A stretch of 39,270 nt of DNA, from the NCBI RefSeq assembly GCF_002101735.1, contig NZ_LQPE01000168.1:1-39270 (forward strand), given 5' to 3'. The notes beneath the pieces are model-generated. The model was not told the DNA's origin. It did not search any database and was given only the letters and a program-made list of their open reading frames with translations. Numbering within the stretch: position 1 is the stretch's first letter; each line of letters opens with the position of its first letter. The position numbers and the translations under genes are program-made. Below are positions 7,847 to 13,974 of this stretch, in pieces. Source of the DNA: Mycobacterium kyorinense. GTDB taxonomy: Bacteria; Actinomycetota; Actinomycetes; Mycobacteriales; Mycobacteriaceae.

Positions 7847-9402
7847 GTCAACAGGTCAAGATCACCCGCGCCCGCCTGCATGGATCCCCGGTGTACCTGG
7901 GCGAGATGACCGGCCCGGACGGCACGCCCGGCCCGGTGTGGTCAACGGATCCCGATGCGGTGCTGGGCTGGTTGTGTGATGGGTTCCGGTTCCGGTTCAA
8001 CCAGCGCCGCTCGGTCCGCTGCCGGTATTTGACCTGCCAGGACCGTAACGGTGATCGTGTGCTGGTGACCGACCCGGCTGGTGTGCCGGTGTTGGTGCCG
8101 ATCGGGCGCACGGTCACCGACATCACCGACGCCCAGGCCCGCCGTCAGCACAGTTTCCTGGCGGCGATACCCGGCTACGTGTTGGAAGCGACGCTGAAAA
8201 CAGAGCACACAGAATGGTTCTCGGCGGCTAAACGCCGCAAGACCAACGCGGCTGCGGGCCGCCGGCCCGGGGCGATGCCCGGTTTCCGCCGTAAAGGTTC
8301 CGATCAGCGGTTCGTGTGCTGGTTCAACGGTGGCCGCAACGCGGTGTTCACTAAGACGGGCCGGCGTTCTGGTGTGGTGATGATCAGCGGCGCCAACCCG
8401 AGAACCCACCGCGCACCAGGGCTGGGACCGGATGGTAAACCGCACAAGCTGGGCTGGCGGATCACGCTGCATGTGCGGTTGTCGCAGCCGATCCGCCCCT
8501 ACACGTCGGTGCGGGTGAACTGGACACGCCGGCGGCTGGTGTTCGTCAATGAACCGCTGCCGGTGACCGGCAAGGTCTCTACCGGTGAGGTGATCGGGAT
8601 CGACCGGGGCGTGGCGCACACCGTCGCCGATGACCGCGGCCGATTCTATGATGCCCCCGACACTTCTGCCCTGGACAAACAGCGCAGGTTTCATCAACGC
8701 CGGATGGCCAAATCCAGACTGGTCGCCGCGCGCCAAGGGCGGCGTTTCTGGGAGTCGAAACGCTACCAGGCGCACAAGAGCGCGGCCGCGGGCCTGGCCG
8801 CTAAACAGGCGCGCATCCGCGACGATTTCGCGCACCAGCTCAGCACCCGACTCGTGCGGGGGCACGATTTCATCGGGATCGAGAAACTGCCGGTGGAACC
8901 GATGACCCGGCGGCCCAAACCTGTCCGGGACCCCAACAAGTCGACCCGGTTTCTGCCTAATGGGGCAGCACGCAAACGTGGACTTAACCGGTCGATGCGC
9001 AATGCCGCGCTCGCCAGACTCGCCACGTGCATCGAATACAAAGCCGCCCTGGCGGGGGTGGCCTTCGTTGAGGTGCCCGCGGCCTACACCAGTCAGCGTT
9101 GCCATCAGTGCGGGCACACAGCACGGGAGAACCGCGAAAGCCAAGCGGTATTCCGGTGCCAATCACACAGTTGTGGCTGGACCGGCAACGCCGACACCAA
9201 CGCCGCCATCAACATACGTGAGGAAGCCCTCACACGCTGGGCGGCGCAGCAATCCGAACAACTGGCTAGGACATCCGGTGAAAAACCGGGCGGCGTAGCC
9301 GTCAGCCAGGCGGGGAGCAAGAGTAAGACCGACCCCCACACGGGTCCGGCCCCTGGGCCGGCGGCATCTGCGATGAACCGCGAACCACCCAACGCCGCCT
9401 AA
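7843..9402 (+). CDS. tnpB: TnpB RNA-guided nuclease, copy 1
   Basis: A 519-residue TnpB starting at GTG 7843, four bases inside tnpA. The RuvC triad is complete: Asp254 in GIDRGVAHT, Glu347 in IGIEKLPVE and Asp451 in GNADTNAAIN. A four-cysteine zinc finger sits between RuvC-II and RuvC-III (Cys420, Cys423, Cys439, Cys444; the second pair is spaced CQSHSC rather than the usual CxxC). The N-terminal part (RFRFNQRRSVRCR) and the basic middle fit a WED/REC-like region. TnpB uses an RNA from the element's right end to cut donor sites, which helps the element persist. At 519 residues it is longer than the common 400, with a C-terminal tail after 460 that overlaps the omega RNA. Confidence 0.93.
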   Translation: MSQQVKITRARLHGSPVYLGEMTGPDGTPGPVWSTDPDAVLGWLCDGFRFRFNQRRSVRCRYLTCQDRNGDRVLVTDPAGVPVLVPIGRTVTDITDAQARRQHSFLAAIPGYVLEATLKTEHTEWFSAAKRRKTNAAAGRRPGAMPGFRRKGSDQRFVCWFNGGRNAVFTKTGRRSGVVMISGANPRTHRAPGLGPDGKPHKLGWRITLHVRLSQPIRPYTSVRVNWTRRRLVFVNEPLPVTGKVSTGEVIGIDRGVAHTVADDRGRFYDAPDTSALDKQRRFHQRRMAKSRLVAARQGRRFWESKRYQAHKSAAAGLAAKQARIRDDFAHQLSTRLVRGHDFIGIEKLPVEPMTRRPKPVRDPNKSTRFLPNGAARKRGLNRSMRNAALARLATCIEYKAALAGVAFVEVPAAYTSQRCHQCGHTARENRESQAVFRCQSHSCGWTGNADTNAAINIREEALTRWAAQQSEQLARTSGEKPGGVAVSQAGSKSKTDPHTGPAPGPAASAMNREPPNAA

Positions 9403-9467
9403 CGGCCAAGGGAATCCACCGCTTTCCAAGCAGTGGAGGATGTCAAGTACGCCAACGCAGGGTTCGT
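9290..9467 (+). ncRNA. Putative omega RNA (reRNA) of TnpB copy 1 with guide
   Basis: TnpB elements express an RNA that spans the 3' end of tnpB and the right end and uses about 16-20 flanking bases as guide. Here the tnpB tail contains a stable hairpin (CCGGCCC, loop CT, GGGCCGG, 9346-9361) and a right-end hairpin (9416-9436). The guide would begin at 9448: TACGCCAACGCAGGGTTCGT. The 5' end is not determined. The call is by analogy with characterised TnpB systems. Confidence 0.55.
9416..9436 (+). repeat. Right-end hairpin of copy 1, one mismatch
   Basis: CCACCGCTT, loop TCC, AAGCAGTGG. Copy 2 has AAGCGGTGG, giving a perfect 9-bp stem; copy 1 has a single A that creates a C-A mismatch. It is the presumed subterminal structure recognised by TnpA and the last stem of the omega RNA. 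Confidence 0.7.
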
Positions 9468-9514
9468 CGACTCACCCGCTTAGGTGCGCAATGCAATAGA
9501 GTTGATGCCCGATC

Positions 9515-9676
9515 GCTACAGCTACCGGGCAAGCGCATGCGAATCGAATATGGCTCTGACGTGCACCGGGTGAGCGCCTACGCCCGGAAACCGCAGCATT
9601 TCTTCTACCCGGTACATGTGTACTCGTGCTATAACCTGTAGCATCTAGCGGCAGGACAACGCGTGAATCTGTAGCA
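9515..9676. repeat. CTGTAGC motif repeats upstream of the FHA-HTH gene
   Basis: CTGTAGCA occurs at 9636-9643 and 9669-9676, 33 bases apart (about three helical turns), and in inverted form (GCTACAG) at 9515-9521. The same word recurs upstream of the sensor gene around 12810-12916. It is a candidate binding site for the FHA-HTH regulator. The remainder of 9448-9712 has no gene I can support, though one frame stays open from 9450 to 9638. Confidence 0.45.
9627..9635 (+). promoter_or_regulatory. Extended -10 promoter of the FHA-HTH gene
   Basis: TGCTATAAC at 9627-9635 is an excellent extended -10 element (TGnTATAAC). No good -35 is seen, as usual for this promoter type. The start would be near 9642, inside the first CTGTAGCA repeat, about 70 bases before the gene. 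The overlap suggests control by whatever binds the repeats. Confidence 0.55.
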
Positions 9677-9712
9677 GTGAAGGGGTGTTAGCAGCGATGG
9701 AAGGAGTTCGCA

Positions 9713-10813
9713 GTGACCGTTGACCAAGCTGCGCCGCCAGCACCGGCAACGCTTACTGTTCATATCGGAATGGCGTCGCACACCCTCAACCCCATGGACG
9801 GGGCCGTCGTCATCGGCCGAGACCCGTCGGCCGCGATCCGGATCAATGACGAGCGCATCTCGCGTTCCCACCTGCGGCTAGAGCCGCGCCATGATGGCTG
9901 GCACGCCATCGACACCAGCAGAAACGGCGTCTTCGTCGACGGAGTGCGGCGCAGCTCAGTGCTGATCGCCCGCCATATGACACTGCATCTTGGAGATGCC
10001 AATGGCATCGCGGTGACCGTGGCACCCGGCGACCCAGCCGACATGACCCAGACCCAAGCCGCACCCCAGACCGTCGAAGACGATGATGAAACCAGCATCG
10101 ACACAGGTGAGATCGACCCCAATATCCTGCGGGCCGGTCGCGCAGTGGCCGCCCGCCGCCGCGAACTCGATATCACTCAACGCGGCCTTGCCAGGGACAA
10201 GATCATCAACGCCGGCGCACTCATCGCATTCGAGAAGGGCCGCAGCTGGCCCAGGCGCGGAACGCTGGCCAAGCTCGAAGAAGTTCTGCAGAAACCACCG
10301 GGTTGGATCACGAGCATCCGACTCGGAGAACAGCCCGAGCCGGACAATGAGACCACCGAGATCACGACCAACACGGTGCGAGCACCACTTATGGCTGAGG
10401 CCGTCGAACTGGCCATGCACACAATCACGGCGACTATCGAAGAGCTGCCCAAACCATCGGATCCGGAGTTCACGCCGAAAGCTACCGCTATCCTCGCCGA
10501 CCTGCGCAAGCTGGAGTCGGTAGCGGCCAATGCTGCTCGCACCGCCAAGGGCGCCCCGTCTGTGATCCGGTCGCTGAGCACGGTGCGCCGCAGCTATAAA
10601 GACATGATGCTAAAGGCCGCACGCTCACCAGCTGCAACTATCGGTCAACGACTGTATGCGGCACGGCATCGCGCGGACCTGAGCGCCGAGGAAGCCGCCT
10701 ACGCTGCAGGGGTCGCGGTCGACGTCGTCACGGCAGTCGAGGAAGAGCGTCCGATTCCGCCAGGCGCCAGCAGCGCCATTGAGACCCTGATCGCACAACT
10801 ATCACTCAGCTGA
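9713..10813 (+). CDS. FHA-domain regulator with two XRE-like HTH domains
   Basis: A 366-residue protein. The FHA domain spans about residues 14-104 with the phosphothreonine pocket conserved: Gly35-Arg36, Ser52-His53 and Asn71-Gly72. An acidic linker (residues 122-135, EDDDETSIDTGE) carries Ser/Thr in the acidic context favoured by mycobacterial kinases. XRE-like HTH domains follow at about 138-205 (VAARRRELDITQRGLA) and at 308-364 (IGQRLYAARHRADLSAEEAA). The start is GTG 9713, with AAGGAG eight bases upstream. I infer a transcription factor whose FHA domain reads a phosphorylated partner or its own linker. The kinase at 3864-5429 is the obvious candidate. FHA-HTH fusions of this order are uncommon. 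The first HTH ends in a PPGW-type motif like that of the HTH protein at 26087. Confidence 0.85.
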   Translation: MTVDQAAPPAPATLTVHIGMASHTLNPMDGAVVIGRDPSAAIRINDERISRSHLRLEPRHDGWHAIDTSRNGVFVDGVRRSSVLIARHMTLHLGDANGIAVTVAPGDPADMTQTQAAPQTVEDDDETSIDTGEIDPNILRAGRAVAARRRELDITQRGLARDKIINAGALIAFEKGRSWPRRGTLAKLEEVLQKPPGWITSIRLGEQPEPDNETTEITTNTVRAPLMAEAVELAMHTITATIEELPKPSDPEFTPKATAILADLRKLESVAANAARTAKGAPSVIRSLSTVRRSYKDMMLKAARSPAATIGQRLYAARHRADLSAEEAAYAAGVAVDVVTAVEEERPIPPGASSAIETLIAQLSLS

Positions 10814-11047
10814 GTGCACCAACCGTCACTTCGCCAGCTTGCGGCGGCGGACGTCCTCAACCGCTTACCGGAATTCCGCCAACTCTCGGTCAGCCGCATT
10901 ATTCAGAGGCCGCGGCGGCACTGCCGCAGCATTTGCGAGTCAAACCGGGCAAAGCCGTCTTCGGTGCGGGCTCGGATGCGGCGCCTACGTTGGTTGACGC
11001 GCCCGGTCGCTATCCGTACACCATCTGCGCGCTGGCTGCCCGGGGGA

Positions 11048-11638
11048 TTAGAAGGTCCAGCTTCCGGCGGGCGACAGAACGAGCCCGTGTTGTTGGCCGA
11101 ATTCTTGGTCTGTCGTCTCACATGCCGTCATTGCGGAATCGACGGCGCACGTCTGCAACGGTCCATCTGTATATGTCACCTTGCTGTGCGGGGTCAAAGG
11201 CTTGTAGTCCTGCGGGTTGATAGTCCCGCCGGCCACGCCGGGGCCCGGCGGGACGGTTTCGATTTGCGAGAGGTCGACGTCGGAAAACGCGGCGCCGGCC
11301 GTGGTCGCCCCGCCGAGATAGTCCAGTCCTACGTGGTTGAAGGAGGTTCCGGGCAGGGAGCCCCAGCACTGCATATGCGCCCCATTTTGCTTGTGTGTGA
11401 AGCTCATCCGGCATCGGTAACCGCCCGGTGTTGCAAATTGCACACCGGCCGTCATGTAAGAGTGGTAGGTCGTGTAATCGTCCGCGTTGACGGCCCTGTA
11501 GCTGCCCAAGTCGGGAAACTGTCGGGGGCCGGCCGCCGCCGGCGGCATCGAGGTCGGTGCGACCACAACCAAGGCCCCAGCAGCAAGCGTCATGCTCACA
11601 CCCGCAGCGCCTTTGAACGGGCCTCTGGGGGGCGTCAT
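11048..11638 (-). CDS. Secreted hypothetical protein
   Basis: A 196-residue protein with a Sec-type signal: a basic N-terminus (PRGPFKG), a hydrophobic stretch (AAGVSMTLAAGALVVVA) and a small-residue cleavage region (PPAAAG, about 33-38). The mature part has four cysteines (YRCRMSFTH, MQCWGSLPG, QTCAVDS, TACETTD) that could form two disulfides; its CxxxF...MQCWG pattern is common in small mycobacterial exported proteins. Function unknown. Its ATG overlaps the stop of the sensor gene by one base (TGATG), so both are made from one mRNA and probably work together outside the membrane. It converges with the FHA-HTH gene; the 234 bases between hold nothing I recognise. Confidence 0.7.
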   Translation of the reverse strand: MTPPRGPFKGAAGVSMTLAAGALVVVAPTSMPPAAAGPRQFPDLGSYRAVNADDYTTYHSYMTAGVQFATPGGYRCRMSFTHKQNGAHMQCWGSLPGTSFNHVGLDYLGGATTAGAAFSDVDLSQIETVPPGPGVAGGTINPQDYKPLTPHSKVTYTDGPLQTCAVDSAMTACETTDQEFGQQHGLVLSPAGSWTF

Positions 11639-12690
11639 CAGGCAGGCTGACCCATGCGCTCGGCGATCATCGAAGCCAAGGCCACGCCGGAGTCCGCCGG
11701 ATTACCGCTACACGCAGTCACATCGATGACCACGTTGCGTTTCACGGTCATCGCACGCTGGCAGGTTGCCGGCGCGCCACGTAGAGACGTGTTCGCGGTA
11801 AGCATGTTGTCGCGCTGCGCGACGTTGCGGATCGTCCAAGTCAATGGCTTGTCCTTGTCGGGATCCAACACGATCGGGCCCGCTTGGCAGCCCTGCCAGG
11901 TGCTGGGCTGCTGGTTGACGAAGTCCGCGGCCGCCGACTCCGTCATGAAGGTAGTCACTGCGTTGAACACGGTGATTGGCGTGCCCGGGTCCTGGTCGTG
12001 TAGCGCCTGCACGTAGGTGGACCGCGCCCCTGAGCCAGAGTATGTGGTTGCGGCTGCCGGAAGGATCGCGCCGGCGCACTCGGCTGGGCTGGCTTTGTCA
12101 GCGAACATGCCGGGCCCGTTCAACTTGTCGATCGGCTCCATCGCGGCCGAGCCCATCACCCGGCTCACCTGGGCGACGCGAGGTACCAGGGTAGGCGGTG
12201 CCGAGTCGTCAACCAGCGATCCAGCCGACGGCGCCGAGTTCGGCGTCGGCGGAGCAGATTTCACCGGCGGGGCAGGAACGTGAACACCGCCGGATGCCGT
12301 GGTGTGAGAGTCACCGTGGCCAGCAGTGAAACCGACGACCGCGACAGCGGCGGCCGCGACCACCGCGGCTGCTCCACTTGCGGCAATCAACCACCGCTGC
12401 GTCCTGCGGCCGTTGCCGGCAAACAGGGGCTGCGGCCACCAGGGGTCAGGTGCGCCCCAGCCGTTGGGAGCGCTCCACGGGCCCACGGCAGTCGGTGTCG
12501 CTGCGCCCATATAGCCGCCGCTCGGGTTCGGCGGCGTTGGTGGCCGCCAGGAGTGGGCGGGAATGCCAGCGTGGCGGGCGCAGGGGCGGTGGCCATACGC
12601 GACCGTGGGCTGTTCGGACCATTGGTTGTTGGACGGGCCATGTCCGGCGTGGCCACGCTGCTGGGTCTGTGGGACGAGGGGGTGGGCCAT
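11638..12690 (-). CDS. Membrane protein with PknH-type sensor domain
   Basis: A 350-residue protein. The N-terminus (1-98) is proline-, glycine- and tryptophan-rich and cytoplasmic. One transmembrane helix spans 100-124, then a Pro/Ser linker, and the C-terminal part from about 165 is a PknH_C-like extracytoplasmic sensor (VSRVMGSAAM, PAECAGAILPAAATTY, WQGCQAG, ATCQRAM, DVTACSG) with four cysteines likely in two disulfides. This is the kinase-less form of the sensor seen in several mycobacterial lipoproteins and membrane proteins. The start at 12690 is preferred because AAGGAG lies nine bases upstream; the longer frame to 12876 lacks such a site. It forms an operon with the secreted protein downstream. 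CTGTAGC repeats lie 120-226 bases upstream. Confidence 0.85.
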   Translation of the reverse strand: MAHPLVPQTQQRGHAGHGPSNNQWSEQPTVAYGHRPCARHAGIPAHSWRPPTPPNPSGGYMGAATPTAVGPWSAPNGWGAPDPWWPQPLFAGNGRRTQRWLIAASGAAAVVAAAAVAVVGFTAGHGDSHTTASGGVHVPAPPVKSAPPTPNSAPSAGSLVDDSAPPTLVPRVAQVSRVMGSAAMEPIDKLNGPGMFADKASPAECAGAILPAAATTYSGSGARSTYVQALHDQDPGTPITVFNAVTTFMTESAAADFVNQQPSTWQGCQAGPIVLDPDKDKPLTWTIRNVAQRDNMLTANTSLRGAPATCQRAMTVKRNVVIDVTACSGNPADSGVALASMIAERMGQPA

Positions 12691-12809
12691 CTTGCGGCAC
12701 TCCTTGTCAGGTCTGGGGCCACCTCCGCATGGCCCCGATGCAACAGCATTCAACCACAATAACCGTAGCAGGCGCAATAGTTCTAGATTGCGACGCAATA
12801 GGCCTCGTT

Positions 12810-12916
12810 CTACAGCATCACCCCAGCTAAAAGAATATTTCTGCCCACGGGGATAGCAATCGACCTGTAGCGACATACCATGTGAGCAATCGTCTGATTC
12901 TGGCTAATTCTGTAGC
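12810..12916. repeat. CTGTAGC motif repeats upstream of the sensor gene
   Basis: CTGTAGC occurs at 12865-12871 and 12910-12916 (45 bases apart), and GCTGTAG on the other strand at 12810-12816. These are the same words found upstream of the FHA-HTH gene. The 490 bases between 12691 and 13178 contain no gene I can support; they hold these repeats and an A/T-rich patch (12827-12842) suitable for a promoter. Confidence 0.45.
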
Positions 12917-13158
12917 AGCAGATCGATCTGCGCCACAAGGCTGGCGTGTGAGTTGCAAGCGCCAGCGTCGCATTCATTCGCCCAGTCCGGCCAACACCAG
13001 CGGGCCCCGGCGCGGCCGGCGGAGCGGTCGGCTCGGGCAGGATCGTCTGACTCATCGCCGCGCTGCTGGTGCGGAAACGCGAAGTACACCCACAGTGGCG
13101 GACACCGTGCGACGGGGCCCCTGCACAAATCAGTAAGCCACCGACACCAAGACACAAG

Positions 13159-13192
13159 CCCCTCATTACCAATATGTAATGAGTATGAGGGG
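13159..13192. promoter_or_regulatory. Nested palindrome, likely operator
   Basis: An inner inverted repeat CTCATTAC-x6-GTAATGAG (13162-13183) and an outer one CCCCTCAT/ATGAGGGG (13159-13166 and 13185-13192) lie directly before the HTH gene at 13206. The ATG at 13179 falls inside the palindrome, which argues for the later GTG start. Autoregulation by the HTH protein is the simplest reading. Confidence 0.5.
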
Positions 13193-13205
13193 TAACATCA
13201 TAGGG

Positions 13206-13526
13206 GTGAGGGACAGTCCTAAACAGGCTGCACGACGGCAGAATCCCAGCTCAGGTGAACGCCGACGCCGCAAGAGCAACGCCGAACGACGCAGCTACAC
13301 CCGTCGCCGCGCCGAGCGGACCGCAAACGCGGCCCACCACAGACATCGATGGACCATCGACGACGCAAAAACCGCACTCGACCTCACAATGACGGTCCCG
13401 GACGCGGCCCTGCAGCTCGGCCGTACCGCGGCCGCAATCGAGGGACTGCGGGTGAAGTGGCGGCAGGGGAAATTGCCCACCGGCCTGGCTGACCAACTTC
13501 CGCCACCGCCAAGACCAACACGCTGA
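13206..13526 (+). CDS. Small basic HTH protein heading the tap/tpg-like unit
   Basis: A 106-residue, very basic protein. The N-terminal 50 residues are rich in Arg, Lys and Ser (disordered, DNA-binding tail). The C-terminal half has a SANT/HTH-like segment, RWTIDDAKTALDLTMTVPDA followed by ALQLGRTAAAIEGLRVKWR, where LGRT-x-AI is the usual recognition-helix pattern. Start taken at GTG 13206; an ATG at 13179 is in frame but lies within the operator palindrome. It precedes the telomere-type genes by 27 bases and runs in the same direction, so it is probably their regulator or a DNA-binding accessory. No specific family name is recognised. Confidence 0.6.
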   Translation: MRDSPKQAARRQNPSSGERRRRKSNAERRSYTRRRAERTANAAHHRHRWTIDDAKTALDLTMTVPDAALQLGRTAAAIEGLRVKWRQGKLPTGLADQLPPPPRPTR

Positions 13527-13552
13527 GAACAACACATGGGGGGCACAGCATC

Positions 13553-13738
13553 ATGAACAACAAAACCGATCCCGAAGTCGACCAGCTGGCGGCATACCTG
13601 ACCGCTGCGCAGGACCTGTACCACGGCGACGCAAAGCCCACCGGGGTCACGCCCGATCAGCCACCGGCGTTCAACAATCCACACCCGCCTTTTGGGGTGT
13701 TCCCGCGCACCAACCCGACGACAACCAAGGAGTGCTGA
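13553..13738 (+). CDS. 61-residue partial duplicate of the Tap-like motif-A region
   Basis: A short protein similar to an internal piece of the Tap-like protein encoded downstream. It reads DPEVDQLAAYLTAAQDLYHG, then AFNNPHPPFGVFPRTNP; the large protein has DVEVDQQAAYLPSAEGLYLG and VFNDPHPPFGVFQVTTP at residues 403-444. It thus carries the acidic motif-A equivalent but none of the other catalytic segments. It may be a remnant left after a tandem duplication, or a regulatory fragment. The GTG/ATG context is poor, but the stop overlaps the next ATG (TGATG), and the frame is open exactly across the similarity. Coding potential is good; function unknown. Confidence 0.55.
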   Translation: MNNKTDPEVDQLAAYLTAAQDLYHGDAKPTGVTPDQPPAFNNPHPPFGVFPRTNPTTTKEC

Positions 13739-13974
13739 TGGCTACATATCGACCAGGGGACCGCGTCTACCTTGCCAGCGATCCCAACACGATTGGAACC
13801 GTTGTGGCGCGCACTGACGCGGTCGGCGGACTCATAACCAGCCAGGACCTGCGTGGTCCCAATCCCAACCGCGACCTCGTCGCTGTCCGTTGGCCGGGCT
13901 ACGAATGGAACGAGAACCCCGAGTTTCTTCGCGGTGCACCGCCACCTCGAACCGCGCTTTCAAGGAGCCAGTGA
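13738..13974 (+). CDS. Small SH3/KOW-like hypothetical protein
   Basis: A 78-residue protein beginning MATYRPGDRVYLASDPNTIG, a beta-barrel pattern (R-x-G-D-x-V-x-L followed by G-T-V-V-A-R) typical of small SH3/KOW-like domains, then VAVRWPGYEWNENPEFL. AAGGAG lies six bases before the ATG at 13738. It is translationally coupled on both sides: its ATG overlaps the previous stop and its TGA overlaps the start of the Tap-like gene (TGATG at 13972). It probably assists the telomere-type proteins, but nothing specific is recognised. Confidence 0.6.
   Translation: MATYRPGDRVYLASDPNTIGTVVARTDAVGGLITSQDLRGPNPNRDLVAVRWPGYEWNENPEFLRGAPPPRTALSRSQ

Larger units (their letters stand above)
7345..9447 (+). 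mobile_element. IS200/IS605-type element, copy 1 (complete genes)
   Basis: It carries tnpA (Y1 transposase) and tnpB overlapping by four bases. The right boundary at 9447 is defined by comparison with copy 2: identity stops after GATGTCAAG. The left boundary is not defined, because copy 2 lacks it. GGCC-x2-GGGAATC occurs at both the left (about 7362-7374) and right ends, and an imperfect hairpin at 7345-7371 may be the left-end fold. Elements of this family move as single-stranded circles without target duplication and have no terminal inverted repeats; none are seen. The left neighbour is the MenT1-like gene. Confidence 0.8.

Noticed and set aside
7942..9162. 406-residue minus-strand ORF inside tnpB (repeated at 23314-24534)
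   Set aside because: Shadow of the tnpB frame in GC-rich DNA; it has no start signal and no motif, while the plus frame has all TnpB motifs.
9448..9483. Right flank of IS copy 1 reads YANAGFVDSPA then stop, resembling LYANAK in the MenT1-like toxin C-terminus
   Set aside because: Only four residues match and the frame cannot be joined with confidence; I could not show it is the displaced toxin tail.
10814..11650. 278-residue plus-strand ORF opposite the secreted-protein gene
   Set aside because: Antisense to a gene with a signal peptide and coupled start; Arg/Ala-rich composition typical of a shadow frame.
13162..13183. Palindrome considered as a telomere-like or CRISPR-like repeat
   Set aside because: Single copy with no array or further palindromes around it; better explained as an operator.
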